Numbered from the stretch's first letter, positions 40,195 through 48,973 are shown. The stretch: DNA of 55,255 nt from Cellulomonas rhizosphaerae (GCF_003470205.1 NZ_QWKP01000211.1:1-55255), one strand, 5' to 3'. The notes: a model not told the origin generated them from the letters alone. Program-made: numbers and translations.

Positions 40195-41814
40195 GTGGGA
40201 CTGTTCACCCGCAAGCGGGACACCGCCATCGCCGAGGCCAGCAGCCGGGCCTACGCCGCTGAGGCGTCCGTCGAGATCCTGCAGGAAGGTATGGCCGACC
40301 TCGAGCTCATGCTCGAGGACCAGGGCTGGGAGCGGCTCGTCGGCGGCGCCGACCGGGAGTTCTCCCGCGCAGGCCTGACGCGCGCCGCGAAGGTCGCGCG
40401 CGTCCTGGCGATCCAGCACCCGCTCATCAAGCGGGGCCTCGCGCTCCGGCACTCGTACGTGTGGGGTCAGGGCGTTGAGATCGCGGCCCGCGCCGACGGC
40501 AACAACGGCGCCCAGGACGTCAACGCGGTCATCACCGCGTTCATGGACGACCCCGGCAATAAGGCCGCCCTGACCGGTGCGCAGGCCCGTGAGGAGCTCG
40601 AGCGGGCGCTCGGCACCGACGGCAACGTGTGCCTGGCATGCTTCACCAACCCGCGCACCGGGTTCGTGCAGGTCCGGTCGATCCTGTTCGACGAGATCAC
40701 GGACGTCATCTGCAACCCCGACGACCGGGACGACCCGTGGTTCTACCGGCGCCAGTGGGTGCAGGAGACCATCGACCCCGCCACGGCGTACCGGACGACC
40801 ACCCAGATGGTCGCGTACTACCCGGCGGTCGGGTACCGGCCCCGGTCGCGGTACAAGACGATCGACGGGCACCCAGTCGTGTGGGACGCCCCCATGATCC
40901 ACGGCTCGGTGAACCGGCTCGACGGGTGGAAGTTCGGCATCGGCGACGCCTACGCGGCGATCACGTGGGCGCGCCTGTACCGGGACTTCCTGATCGACTG
41001 GGCGACCCTGGTCAAGGCGCTGTCGCAGTTCGCGTGGCGTGGCTCCCGCAAGGGCTCGAAGGCGCAGCGCGCCCGTGAGGCACTCACCCGCCGGCCGACC
41101 ACCCCGGCGCCAGCGGCGAACCCGAACAACGTCGGCGCGACCGTGCTGCTCGACGAGGGGCAGAACCTCGAAGCGATCCCGAAGTCGGGTGCGACCATCG
41201 ACTCCGAGTCGGGGCGCCCGTTGGCTGCGATGGTCGCCGCCGCACTCGGTGTGCCGGTCACGATGCTGCTCGCCGACCCGGGCACCACCGGTAACCGTGC
41301 CACCGCGGAGACGCTCGACCGGCCGACGTCCATGGAGATGAACGGCCGCCGCTCGTTCTGGACGTCCCTCCTCGACCGCGTTCATGAGCACGTCATCCGT
41401 GAGGCCGTCCGCGCACCCCAGGGTCCTTTGAAGGGCAGCCTGCCGCGTGATCCCGTCACGGGGCGTGAGTCCCTCGTTCTCGCGCAGGACACGGACGCCA
41501 CGGTCGAGATCACGTGGCCCGCGATCGACGACGTCGACATGGACACCCTCGTGAAGGCGATCGTCGCGGCCGACGGCACGGGCAAGCTCCCGCCTGAGGA
41601 GACCGTCAAGCTGCTGCTGCGGGCCCTGGGTGTGAAGGACATCGACGAGCTGCTCGAGGAGTTCTTCGACGACGACGGCCACTGGGTGGACCCGCTCGCG
41701 TCGGCTGGCCAGGCCGCGGTAGACGCGTTCCGCCGTGGCCAGGACCCCGCCGCGCTCGTCGGCGCCGGCGGCGAAGACGACCCCGAGCCGCCGCCCGAAG
41801 ACAACGAGGCCTGA
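40195..41814 (+). CDS. Phage portal protein
   Basis: 539 aa. SPP1/lambda-type portal: IQHPLIKRGLALRHSYVWGQ, FNP-type wing replaced by the VICNPDDRDDPWFYRRQWVQ stretch, stem region SQFAWRGSRKG, and the clip/crown part with GVPVTMLLADPGTTGNRATA and ETLDRPTSMEM. GAGGAGG (40183-40189) fixes GTG 40195 rather than GTG 40189. Dodecameric channel at the capsid vertex. Confidence 0.92.
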   Translation: MGLFTRKRDTAIAEASSRAYAAEASVEILQEGMADLELMLEDQGWERLVGGADREFSRAGLTRAAKVARVLAIQHPLIKRGLALRHSYVWGQGVEIAARADGNNGAQDVNAVITAFMDDPGNKAALTGAQAREELERALGTDGNVCLACFTNPRTGFVQVRSILFDEITDVICNPDDRDDPWFYRRQWVQETIDPATAYRTTTQMVAYYPAVGYRPRSRYKTIDGHPVVWDAPMIHGSVNRLDGWKFGIGDAYAAITWARLYRDFLIDWATLVKALSQFAWRGSRKGSKAQRAREALTRRPTTPAPAANPNNVGATVLLDEGQNLEAIPKSGATIDSESGRPLAAMVAAALGVPVTMLLADPGTTGNRATAETLDRPTSMEMNGRRSFWTSLLDRVHEHVIREAVRAPQGPLKGSLPRDPVTGRESLVLAQDTDATVEITWPAIDDVDMDTLVKAIVAADGTGKLPPEETVKLLLRALGVKDIDELLEEFFDDDGHWVDPLASAGQAAVDAFRRGQDPAALVGAGGEDDPEPPPEDNEA

Positions 41815-41816
41815 CC

Positions 41817-42005
41817 GTGGCCCTGCAGGTCACGTTCACCGACCCGCACGACGCCGCCCGCGTCGTCGACGCGCTCCTCGAGCAGGCCGACCACATCGAG
41901 GTCAACACCCCGATGCTCGCCCGCCGGTACCGGGCGATCGCCGACGACATCGGCGACGCCCTCGACCGGGACCTCCCCAAGCCCGGCCCCGGCCAGACAC
42001 CGTGA
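41817..42005 (+). CDS. Hypothetical protein between portal and MuF
   Basis: 62 aa; HDAARVVDALLEQADHIEVN and a helix of Arg/Ala/Asp. GTG start 2 nt after the portal stop, GTGA overlap with the MuF gene. Not recognised. Confidence 0.62.
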   Translation: MALQVTFTDPHDAARVVDALLEQADHIEVNTPMLARRYRAIADDIGDALDRDLPKPGPGQTP

Positions 42006-43060
42006 GCATCAACGACGAGACGCTGCGCCTCGCCCGCGCCCTGCGGATCCGCATCGACAAGGACGTGGACGCCACCGTGCGGGCCATCGTGCAGTCCTGG
42101 GCGCGCGCTTGGGACGAGCTCCACGCCACGTGGTCTGACGCGATGATGGACCTCGCTCAGGCGTCCACCGACGGGAACTGGCCCAGCCCCTGGGTCATCG
42201 CCCGGGCTGAACGCGCGCAGGCGGCGCTCGCGGCAACCATGGACTCGATCGTGGACCTCGCGAACTTCACCGGCGTCACGATCATCGACAAGGTCGGCAA
42301 CGTCATCGAGGCCGTTGACCCGGCACTCGCGGAGATCCTCGCGTCCCAGCTGCCGCCGCTCGAGCGAGCCAAGATCGCGGCCACGTTCAACCGGCTCGAC
42401 GAGCTCGCGCTCGACGCCATGGTCAACCGGACCCGGCAGATCATCACCTCCGACACACGCCGCCTCAGCCGACAGGCCCAGGACCAGATGCGCCGGGTCC
42501 TGATCCGCGGCGTCGCCGTCGGTGACAACCCGCGCGTCGCGGCCGCCGAGATGCTGCGCCGCGTCGAAGGTGCGTTCAACGGCGGCCTGACCCGCGCCAT
42601 GGTCATCGCCCGCACCGAGATGCTCGACGCCCACCGGGAAGCCGCCCGCGGGTGGCGGGTCGGCAACGCCGACGTGTGCACCGGGTGGACGTGGCTGGCT
42701 CAACTCGACCGCCGCACGTGCCCGTCGTGCTGGGCGAAACACGGGTCGCACCACGACATCGCCGAGCAAGGCCCCGAGGACCACCAGCAGGGGCGCTGCA
42801 CCGCGGTCCCGACGTCGAAGACGTGGAAGCAGCTCGGGTTCGACATCGACGAGCCCGAGTCGCTCATGCCGGACGCTCGCAAGGTGTTCGACGCGATGCC
42901 CCGCAAGGACCAGCTCGCGGTCATGGGCCCGGCCCGCCTCAAGATGCTCGACGACGGCGATCTCGACCTGCCGCACCTCACTCAGCTGAAGTCGACGCCC
43001 GGGTGGCGCGACTCGTGGGTGACCACACCGGTGAAGGACCTGCGCGCCCGGATCGCCTAG
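42002..43060 (+). CDS. MuF-like minor head protein
   Basis: 352 aa. The C-terminal half has the phage Mu gpF / SPP1 gp7 signature: MVIARTEMLDAHREAARGWR, then WLAQLDRRTCPSCWAKHG and RCTAVP. The N-terminal part is helical. These proteins are co-packaged in the head and located next to the portal. GTG start in an overlap. The last 4 nt overlap a leftward mini-gene. Confidence 0.88.
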   Translation: MSINDETLRLARALRIRIDKDVDATVRAIVQSWARAWDELHATWSDAMMDLAQASTDGNWPSPWVIARAERAQAALAATMDSIVDLANFTGVTIIDKVGNVIEAVDPALAEILASQLPPLERAKIAATFNRLDELALDAMVNRTRQIITSDTRRLSRQAQDQMRRVLIRGVAVGDNPRVAAAEMLRRVEGAFNGGLTRAMVIARTEMLDAHREAARGWRVGNADVCTGWTWLAQLDRRTCPSCWAKHGSHHDIAEQGPEDHQQGRCTAVPTSKTWKQLGFDIDEPESLMPDARKVFDAMPRKDQLAVMGPARLKMLDDGDLDLPHLTQLKSTPGWRDSWVTTPVKDLRARIA

Positions 43061-43203
43061 GCGGTCGGTGGGTGCGGCTCGCCGGGCATCACGTGGAGGA
43101 CCACGTCGCACAACTCGCAGTCGTAGTCCGTCACCGCACCGAGGTCCTCGTCGACGTCCACACCGACCAGGCGCCACAGGTGCTCAGGTTCGTCGGCCGT
43201 CAT
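43057..43203 (-). CDS. Small antisense CxxC protein
   Basis: 48 aa on the minus strand, ATG 43203 to TAG 43057. Reads EPEHLWRLVGVDVDEDLGAV, then DCELCDVVLHVMPGEPHPPT. Codons are GC-ending and the CELC...MPGEPHP part looks like a half zinc ribbon. The SD is weak (GACGGG abutting the ATG). It fills almost exactly the gap between MuF and protease genes, which no rightward gene occupies. Confidence 0.62.
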   Translation of the reverse strand: MTADEPEHLWRLVGVDVDEDLGAVTDYDCELCDVVLHVMPGEPHPPTA

Positions 43204-43295
43204 CCCGTCGCCACACGCATACCCCGTTCAACGTGCGCCCCCACCGGCGCCATCCCGCGCATGTCCGATTCCGGCCAGCATCCCAGGAGGTGCCC

Positions 43296-44891
43296 GTGCC
43301 CGTCATCCTCACGGAGTCCGTCGCCTTTGCGGAGGCCGCCACCCCGGCCGCCGGCAGCGGCCGGCTCCTCATCCGGCTCATCGACGCCGGCAAGGGCTCG
43401 TCCGGGGTGTACCCGGCCGAGGTCCTCAAGGCCGCGGCCGAGTCCAAGGTCTTCGCCGCCGGCACCCACATGTTCATCGACCACCCCGGCGAGAACGAGT
43501 CGTACGACCGCCCCGAGCGCACCCTCAAGGACCTGGCCGCCGTGCTCGTCGAGGACGCCCGCTGGGACAAGGAAGCGAAGGCGCTCGTCGCCGAAGCCCG
43601 CGTCTACTCCCGCTGGGCGCCCGCCCTCGCCGAGATGGCCGACGACATCGGGGTCAGCATCCGCGCCTACGCCGAGTCCACGACCGGCGAGTGGAACGGG
43701 CAGCCCGCGAAGGTCATCACCGAGCTCACCGAGGCGATCAGCGTCGACTTTGTGACCCGCGCCGGCCGCGGCGGGAAGGTCCTGGCGGTCATCGAGTCGG
43801 CACGCCGGGTCGAGGAGGCCCGCAACGTCGGGCAGTGGGTCGAGTCCCGCATCCACGCCGGGTTCACCGAGATCGCCGACGACATGTTCGGCAACGGCCG
43901 CCTCACCCGCGCGGAGCGCATCACCCTCTCCAACGGGATCGGCGCCGCGCTCGACGCGTTCACGGCCGTGCTCGAGGAGAAGGCCCCGCAGCTGTACGAG
44001 CGGGACCTGTGGGACACCCCGCCAGCCGACACCGGCACCGCGGAGGAAGCCACCGGCGAGGTCACCGAGGCGCCCACGAACGACCGCCGCGATCAGCTCA
44101 ACGCGCTGCTGCGCGAGGAGCACGGCGGCGACAAGACGTGGGTGTGGGTCGCGGACTTCGACGACGAGACCACCACCGTCTGGTTCCAGATCGACACCCC
44201 CGACGAGTCGTCCACCTGGTCCCAGCAGTACACGGTCACCGACGACGTCGCGACCGTCCTGACCGGTGACCGCACCGAGGTGCGCCGCACCACCATCTTC
44301 GTCCCCGTCGAGGCCGCGGCGCCCGCTGAGGACCCCACCCCGGCGGCCGAGCAGGCCGCCCCCACCAATGTCCCGGGCCATCCGGCCGGGCAGACCACCC
44401 AGGAGTCCGAGGAGGACACCATGCCCCAGATCGAGGAGGCGCGACTGCGCCAGCTCGAGGAGGACGCCGGCCGGGTGCACGCGCTCGAGTCCGAGCGTGA
44501 CACCGCGGTCAAGGAGCGGGACGAGGCCAAGTCGGCTCGCCTGCAGGCCGAGGCCGGCACCTACGCGCGGGACTTCGCCCGCAAGCTCGTCACGAAGGCC
44601 AACGGCGACCTCGCCGAGGCCAGCGTCGCTCGCATCGTCGGCGACGCGATCCGCGGCGACCTGCCGCTCACCGAGGCCGGTCGCCTCGACACCGACGCCT
44701 TCACGCCGGTCGTCGAGAAGGCCCGCACCGAGGAGGAGACCTACCTCGCGCAGGTCGCCGAGGCCTCGGGCATCGGCTCCGTCCGCGGTGTCGGCGCCCC
44801 CGTCGAGGAGGCCGACAAGGACCTGTCCGACGACGAGCTCGACGAGTCCCTCGCCAAGCTCTCCGGCCGCACCACCGTGAAGGGGGCCTGA
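43296..44891 (+). CDS. Capsid maturation protease-scaffold fusion
   Basis: 531 aa. The N-terminal ~200 residues match actinophage head proteases: LIRLIDAGKGSSGVYPAEVL, FAAGTHMFIDHPGENE, ARWDKEAKALVAEARVY, ISVDFVTRAGRGGKVL. A linker (about 250-375) follows, and the C-terminal 156 residues (coiled coil ARLRQLEEDAGRVHALESER) are a scaffold. AGGAGG 5 nt before GTG 43296. The protease is expected to cleave the scaffold after capsid assembly. Confidence 0.87.
   Translation: MPVILTESVAFAEAATPAAGSGRLLIRLIDAGKGSSGVYPAEVLKAAAESKVFAAGTHMFIDHPGENESYDRPERTLKDLAAVLVEDARWDKEAKALVAEARVYSRWAPALAEMADDIGVSIRAYAESTTGEWNGQPAKVITELTEAISVDFVTRAGRGGKVLAVIESARRVEEARNVGQWVESRIHAGFTEIADDMFGNGRLTRAERITLSNGIGAALDAFTAVLEEKAPQLYERDLWDTPPADTGTAEEATGEVTEAPTNDRRDQLNALLREEHGGDKTWVWVADFDDETTTVWFQIDTPDESSTWSQQYTVTDDVATVLTGDRTEVRRTTIFVPVEAAAPAEDPTPAAEQAAPTNVPGHPAGQTTQESEEDTMPQIEEARLRQLEEDAGRVHALESERDTAVKERDEAKSARLQAEAGTYARDFARKLVTKANGDLAEASVARIVGDAIRGDLPLTEAGRLDTDAFTPVVEKARTEEETYLAQVAEASGIGSVRGVGAPVEEADKDLSDDELDESLAKLSGRTTVKGA
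44421..44891 (+). CDS. Nested scaffold protein (internal start)
   Basis: 156 aa, same frame as the protease gene. GAGGAGG (44409-44415) lies 5 nt before ATG 44421, as good a ribosome site as any in the window, exactly where the coiled-coil scaffold begins (PQIEEARLRQLEEDAGRVHA). Producing free scaffold from an in-frame internal start copies lambda C/Nu3. Confidence 0.72.
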   Translation: MPQIEEARLRQLEEDAGRVHALESERDTAVKERDEAKSARLQAEAGTYARDFARKLVTKANGDLAEASVARIVGDAIRGDLPLTEAGRLDTDAFTPVVEKARTEEETYLAQVAEASGIGSVRGVGAPVEEADKDLSDDELDESLAKLSGRTTVKGA

Positions 44892-44892
44892 C

Positions 44893-45252
44893 ATGGCAAC
44901 CAACGAGGTCTACAAGGACGCGAACAGCATCCCGCTGCCCGTCCCCTCCGGTGTCGTCTCCGGTGAGGTCGTCGTCGTCGGCGCCCTCGTCGGTGTCGCC
45001 CAGACCGACCGTGACGCCGACGGCAACGCGACCGTCAAGCGCAACGGTGGCCACCGCGTCACGGCCGCCGCCGCGACCTACGCGGCCGGCGACACCATCT
45101 ACGCCCACGCCTCCGGCGGTGGCGCAGTCGCCGGCGGTCGTGTCGGCCTGATCGACAAGACGTCCACGACCGGCACTGTCATCGGCTACTCGCTCGAGGC
45201 CAAGACGCTCGCATCCGCGGGCAGCCTGGTCATCGTGCTCACCCAGGTCTGA
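44893..45252 (+). CDS. DUF2190 capsid decoration/stabilising protein
   Basis: 119 aa, beta-rich and Gly/Val-rich: SGEVVVVGALVGVAQTDRDA, YAAGDTIYAHASGGG, GRVGLIDKT and TVIGYSLEAKT are the DUF2190 pattern. These proteins sit between protease/scaffold and major capsid genes and decorate the head. Confidence 0.85.
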   Translation: MATNEVYKDANSIPLPVPSGVVSGEVVVVGALVGVAQTDRDADGNATVKRNGGHRVTAAAATYAAGDTIYAHASGGGAVAGGRVGLIDKTSTTGTVIGYSLEAKTLASAGSLVIVLTQV

Positions 45253-45263
45253 GGAGGACCACG

Positions 45264-46319
45264 ATGCCCAAGATGTTCATGGAGGGCCAGCCGCGCAACA
45301 AGCGCGTGCTCGGTGCCCGCGAGCTGTTCGAGCGCGCCCTCAAGGGCGGCATCCGTGCCCGCGCCGACCTGCAGGAGGCGCTGTCCACCAGCGACTTCCC
45401 GTACCTCCTCGGTGCTGGCTACGACCGCGAGCTCATCTCGGCGTACAACGCGATCGACCCGATCTGGCCGTCGTTCGCGACCCGCCGCACCGTGCCGAAC
45501 TTCAAGGACCGCACGCTCATCGACCTGCTCGGTGGTCGTGCCGGTCTCGACAAGGTCAAGGAGGGCGCCGAGTACAAGGCACGCGGCGTCACCGAGTCCA
45601 AGAAGTCGTTCAAGGTCGAGAAGTACGGTGCGGTCATCCCCCTGACCTGGGAGATGTTCATCAACGACGACCTCGGCGCGTTCGACAGCCTGCCCGACCG
45701 TCTCGCGACGGCCGCCCGGGAGACCGAGGAGCGCAACGCCGCCTCGGTGTTCTTCAACGCCGCGGGCACCGGCCTGTCGACGTGGGCGGATGCCCGTGAC
45801 GTCACGAGCAAGAACCTCACGGCGGACAACCTGCAGGGCGGGATCGACGCGATCTCGACCCGCACGGACGCGGACGGCCGCCCGGTCATCACGCCCGGGC
45901 TGCGTCTCATGGTCCCGCCGTCGCTCGCGAACGTCGCGAACGCGATCGTCAAGACCCTGCGCGTCAAGGACCCGACCACGGGCCGCGAGATCGAGGGCAA
46001 CGGCCTGTCGGCGACCCCCGAGGTCGTCGTCAACCCGTGGCTCACGGTCGTCGGCTCCGGCTACGCGTCGGTGTCGAAGATGTGGGCACTCCTGCCCGAC
46101 CCGAACTCGGCTCGTCCCCACATCGTCGAGGCCTTCCTCGCCGGTCACGAGACGCCCGACCTGCGGGTCAAGTCCGACGCGGGCGACCGGGTCGGTGGCG
46201 GGAGCATCGACCCGCTCGAGGGCAGCTTCGACGACGACCAGATCCGCTACCGGGTCCGTCACGAGAACGGTGCGGCGGCCCTCTGGGACGACGCGCTGTA
46301 CATCGGCATCGGGTCCTGA
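45264..46319 (+). CDS. Major capsid protein (HK97 fold)
   Basis: 351 aa. FPYLLGAGYDRELISAYNAI, KVEKYGAVIPLTWEMFINDD (the P domain opening), RLATAARETEERNAASVFFN and a C-terminal NPARP-like DPNSARPHIVEAFLAGHETP with GGGSIDPLEGSFDDDQIRYR fit Mu-I-like/HK97 major capsid proteins. No N-terminal delta domain, consistent with a separate scaffold. AGGAGG upstream of the ATG suggests strong translation. Confidence 0.92.
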   Translation: MPKMFMEGQPRNKRVLGARELFERALKGGIRARADLQEALSTSDFPYLLGAGYDRELISAYNAIDPIWPSFATRRTVPNFKDRTLIDLLGGRAGLDKVKEGAEYKARGVTESKKSFKVEKYGAVIPLTWEMFINDDLGAFDSLPDRLATAARETEERNAASVFFNAAGTGLSTWADARDVTSKNLTADNLQGGIDAISTRTDADGRPVITPGLRLMVPPSLANVANAIVKTLRVKDPTTGREIEGNGLSATPEVVVNPWLTVVGSGYASVSKMWALLPDPNSARPHIVEAFLAGHETPDLRVKSDAGDRVGGGSIDPLEGSFDDDQIRYRVRHENGAAALWDDALYIGIGS

Positions 46320-46326
46320 CCCATCC

Positions 46327-46361
46327 GGTCCGGCCATCCTCCTCGCGAGGGTGGCCGGACC
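46327..46361 (+). terminator. Hairpin after the major capsid gene
   Basis: GGTCCGGCCA and TGGCCGGACC (10 bp) around a loop that can itself pair (CCTCGCGAGG). It lies 8 nt after the stop and probably limits read-through so that capsid protein is made in excess. The remaining gap to 46505 holds no gene; it contains a C8 run at 46485-46492. Confidence 0.65.
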
Positions 46362-46505
46362 AGCGGTGCCGGGCGTCAACGTGCGCCCGGGGAACCACGC
46401 TTACCGCACGAAGGCCGCTGGGCGAGTCTCATCCGGGTTCCTTTCCTCGCTGCCAGCAGCGCGACCTGCGCCCGGCACCGCCCACCCCCCCCGATCGGAG
46501 GAGCC

Positions 46506-46889
46506 ATGCCGAACTACGCGACCGCGGCCGGCCAGGTCCGCCTCCTGATCTCCGACCTCGACGAGACCCGGCAGATCCTCACCGACGACCACATCGCCGG
46601 CTACCTCGGCCGCTGGGGCCTCGAGCCCACCGACGGGGTCGCCAACCGGGGAGCGATCTCCCGTGCCGCCGCCGACGCACTCGACGCGATCGCGACGTCT
46701 GAGGCGCTGGTCTCGAAGGTCATCCGCACCCAGGCTGGCACGTCCACGGACGGCGCGAAGGTCGCCGACGCCCTGCGCAAGCAGGCCGCGACGCTGCGCG
46801 CCCAGGCCGACACCGACGAGGGCGGCAGCGACGGCGCGTTCGACGTCATCGAGTTCTCCCCCTACCCCGGCAGCCACGGCGGCTGGTGA
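46506..46889 (+). CDS. Head-tail connector (adaptor) protein
   Basis: 127 aa, all-helical: AGQVRLLISDLDETRQILTD, DHIAGYLGRWG, then RAAADALDAIATSEALVSKV and KQAATLRAQAD. This is the gp6/gp15-like adaptor pattern and is located directly after the capsid gene. GGAGGAG upstream of the ATG. Confidence 0.82.
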   Translation: MPNYATAAGQVRLLISDLDETRQILTDDHIAGYLGRWGLEPTDGVANRGAISRAAADALDAIATSEALVSKVIRTQAGTSTDGAKVADALRKQAATLRAQADTDEGGSDGAFDVIEFSPYPGSHGGW

Positions 46890-46893
46890 CCTG

Positions 46894-47334
46894 ATGCCGT
46901 TTCCGTCGACGACCGTCATCCACCCCGACTGGGCGGCGCACCACGCGGGCGTCGCCGAGGGCGGCATGAACGCGACGTGCAGCATCACCCATGGCGGCAC
47001 GGGCGGCGACTGGGACCCCGAGCTCGGCGCGACCCCGGGCACCCCGACTGTGACGTACACCGGCCGGTGCAGCGTCGACTACGCCGCCACGCAGGCGCGC
47101 GACGCCGACGCCGCCGATCAGACCATCACCAGCCGCTCCGTCCTCGTCGGCCTGCCCCGCAGTGCCGCGGCCCAGGCCAACGGCGCACGCGTGAAGATCA
47201 CCGCCGTCGACGGCAACGGCCCCCACGCCCTGGTCGGCCGGGTCCTGACCGTCGGCTCGGTCGCCGCGGACTCCCTCACGTTCGAGCAACTCCTCGAGTG
47301 CACGGACGACCAGGCCAACCAGCCGGAGGTGTGA
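46894..47334 (+). CDS. DUF6093 family head-closure protein
   Basis: 146 aa. VIHPDWAAHHAGVAEGGMNA (about 8-27) is the DUF6093 opening; a beta-barrel follows (RVLTVGSVAADSLTFEQLLE). Gene order (adaptor, this, HK97-gp10-like) assigns it to the head-closure/stopper position. Confidence 0.78.
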   Translation: MPFPSTTVIHPDWAAHHAGVAEGGMNATCSITHGGTGGDWDPELGATPGTPTVTYTGRCSVDYAATQARDADAADQTITSRSVLVGLPRSAAAQANGARVKITAVDGNGPHALVGRVLTVGSVAADSLTFEQLLECTDDQANQPEV

Positions 47335-47335
47335 C

Positions 47336-47707
47336 ATGGCCGGCGCGAACATCGACGCATCCCAGCTGAACGTCATCGCCGCCGAGCTGCGTGCCGCCGG
47401 CCGCGCCGCGGAGCCGCGCGTGAAGGCCGTGCTCCGCAAGGCCGCCACGGACGTCACCGCGCAGGCGAAGATGTTCTCCCCCGTCGACACCGGGTTCCTG
47501 CGGAACAGCATCAACCACAGCCAGCTGCAGGGGTCGCGGTACACGGGCGACTGGTTCATCGAGATCGGGCCGACCGCGTCGTACGGCGCCTACGTCGAGT
47601 TCGGGACGTCGCAGCACGGCCCACAAGCGTTCATGGGTCCGGCCCTGGACCGCATCACCCCGGGGTACGTGGCAGCGATGCAGCAGATCGCCGCGAGCCT
47701 TCTGTGA
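47336..47707 (+). CDS. HK97 gp10-like tail-completion protein
   Basis: 123 aa. MFSPVDTGFLRNSINHSQLQ and ASYGAYVEFGTSQHGPQAFM, then P-ALDRITP: the canonical pattern of the HK97 gp10 / tail-completion family. ATG 1 nt after the previous stop. Confidence 0.9.
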   Translation: MAGANIDASQLNVIAAELRAAGRAAEPRVKAVLRKAATDVTAQAKMFSPVDTGFLRNSINHSQLQGSRYTGDWFIEIGPTASYGAYVEFGTSQHGPQAFMGPALDRITPGYVAAMQQIAASLL

Positions 47708-48117
47708 CGTCGCCCGCCGAGCTGCATGAGGCTCTCGTCGCCGTACTGAAGGCGATGCCGACGGTCACCGGGTACGACGCAACCGTCCCGACGAACATCC
47801 CGACGTCGACCGACGGGCGTGCCCTTCCGTACGCCGTCGCCTGGCCTTCGCCGGGCGGCGCCGCGGAGGAGTCCGCTGTGCACGACACGTCGGGGGCGCT
47901 CGACTGGACCGAGCAGGTCACCGTCGCCGCCGGCGACGTCATCTGGTGCCTCAAGGCCGTGCACACGGTCCGCGCCACGCTCGCTGGTCGGGTCCTGGTC
48001 GCCAACGCGGGCCCGCTCGTCGACGAGACCCCGCGGTCCGTGACCCTGCAGCGCGACACCGACGTGTCCCCGCCCCGCTGGTTCGTGCCTCTGTTCTTCG
48101 CCTGCCTCACCGCCTGA
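47704..48117 (+). CDS. Tail terminator protein
   Basis: 137 aa. N-terminal helix (AELHEALVAVLKAMPTVTGY), then a beta sheet ending RDTDVSPPRWFVPLFFACLT. Size and order after the gp10-like gene correspond to the tail terminator (lambda gpU-like); sequence motifs alone are weak. Confidence 0.72.
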   Translation: MTSPAELHEALVAVLKAMPTVTGYDATVPTNIPTSTDGRALPYAVAWPSPGGAAEESAVHDTSGALDWTEQVTVAAGDVIWCLKAVHTVRATLAGRVLVANAGPLVDETPRSVTLQRDTDVSPPRWFVPLFFACLTA

Positions 48118-48185
48118 CCCCACCGCCCCCTCATCACCCCGCCGCGACCGCGTGCGGGGTCCTCGCCATGCCCACGGAGGTCCCC

Positions 48186-48371
48186 ATGGCCAAGCAGAAC
48201 GCCTCGCCGGGCTTCCAGCCCATCGAGGTCCCCGTCGTCAACCAGACGGAGCTCCCCGGCTTCGAGCCCATCGAGGTCGACGTCCCCGGCGAGGTGCTCG
48301 TCTCCGAGCCGCACCGCCGGACCCGCCCCACCGACACGACCGCCGGTGCGGTCGAGAAGCAGGAGAACTGA
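48186..48371 (+). CDS. Small acidic protein with internal repeat
   Basis: 61 aa. PGFQPIEVPVVNQTELPGFE and PIEVDVPGE show a duplicated PGF-x-PIEV unit 16 residues apart. GGAGG 5 nt before ATG 48186 favours it over ATG 48168. Not recognised; lies just before the tail-tube gene. Confidence 0.66.
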   Translation: MAKQNASPGFQPIEVPVVNQTELPGFEPIEVDVPGEVLVSEPHRRTRPTDTTAGAVEKQEN

Positions 48372-48372
48372 C

Positions 48373-48885
48373 ATGCCTCGCACCGCTGACCTCGGCGTCA
48401 CGAAGTGGGTCTGGATCCCCGGCGTCGCCGGCATCGCCGACCCCAACGCCCCGACCGTCGCTGAGGTGACGGCCGTCGCCGCGAAGGACATCTCGTCGTA
48501 CGTCGTCACGACGACCGACATCCAGGTCCAGGCGTCGGACACCGTCAACGAGCGGGCCGTCACGGACGTGACCAACGCGGTCATCCCGACCGTCGGCAAC
48601 TACGGCGGCACCCTCGACACGTTCCGCGACTTCACCACGGGCGCCCCGAGCGCGAACGACCCGCTGACCGTCATCGGCGCGACCGTCGGCGTCGTCGGCT
48701 GGCTCGTGAAGCGCGTCGGCAAGGCGTCCGCGCTGCCGCTCATCGCCACCGACAAGGTGTCGTGCTTCCTCGTGATGATCGACAACCCGCAGACCACGGG
48801 CGGGCAGGGCGACGGCTTCCTCAAGGCCAAGTTCCCGATCCTCCAGCAGGGCCGCTTCTCGATCGAGAAGGCCGTCGTCTCCTGA
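48373..48885 (+). CDS. Major tail (tube) protein
   Basis: 170 aa, beta-rich: DLGVTKWVWIPGVAGIADPN, TVNERAVTDVTNAVIPTVGN, YGGTLDTFRDFTT, FLVMIDNPQTTGGQGDGFLK. Fits actinophage tail-tube proteins in size and place, directly before the chaperone pair, and is followed by a strong terminator as expected for a highly expressed structural gene. Confidence 0.85.
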   Translation: MPRTADLGVTKWVWIPGVAGIADPNAPTVAEVTAVAAKDISSYVVTTTDIQVQASDTVNERAVTDVTNAVIPTVGNYGGTLDTFRDFTTGAPSANDPLTVIGATVGVVGWLVKRVGKASALPLIATDKVSCFLVMIDNPQTTGGQGDGFLKAKFPILQQGRFSIEKAVVS

Positions 48886-48894
48886 CCCCAGACC

Positions 48895-48932
48895 CCGGTG
48901 GCGTCGCGGTACGGGTCCCGCGACGCCACCGG
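48895..48932 (+). terminator. Strong terminator after the tail-tube gene
   Basis: Perfect 15-bp stem CCGGTGGCGTCGCGG / complement with an 8-nt loop, starting 9 nt after the stop codon. Confidence 0.85.
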
Positions 48933-48973
48933 TTCGACCCGCCGACCCGAGCAGACCCGGAGGCTGACCCGCT

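Noticed and set aside
43200-44903. 567-aa leftward open frame opposite the protease/scaffold gene
   Set aside because: Low-complexity Gly/Val/Leu/Arg shadow with no SD; only its neighbour 43057-43203, in a different frame, has coding character.
46485-46492. C8 homopolymer as a phase-variation switch
   Set aside because: It lies in the untranslated gap before the connector gene, so slippage would not change a reading frame; may only affect SD spacing or be a sequencing-sensitive spot.
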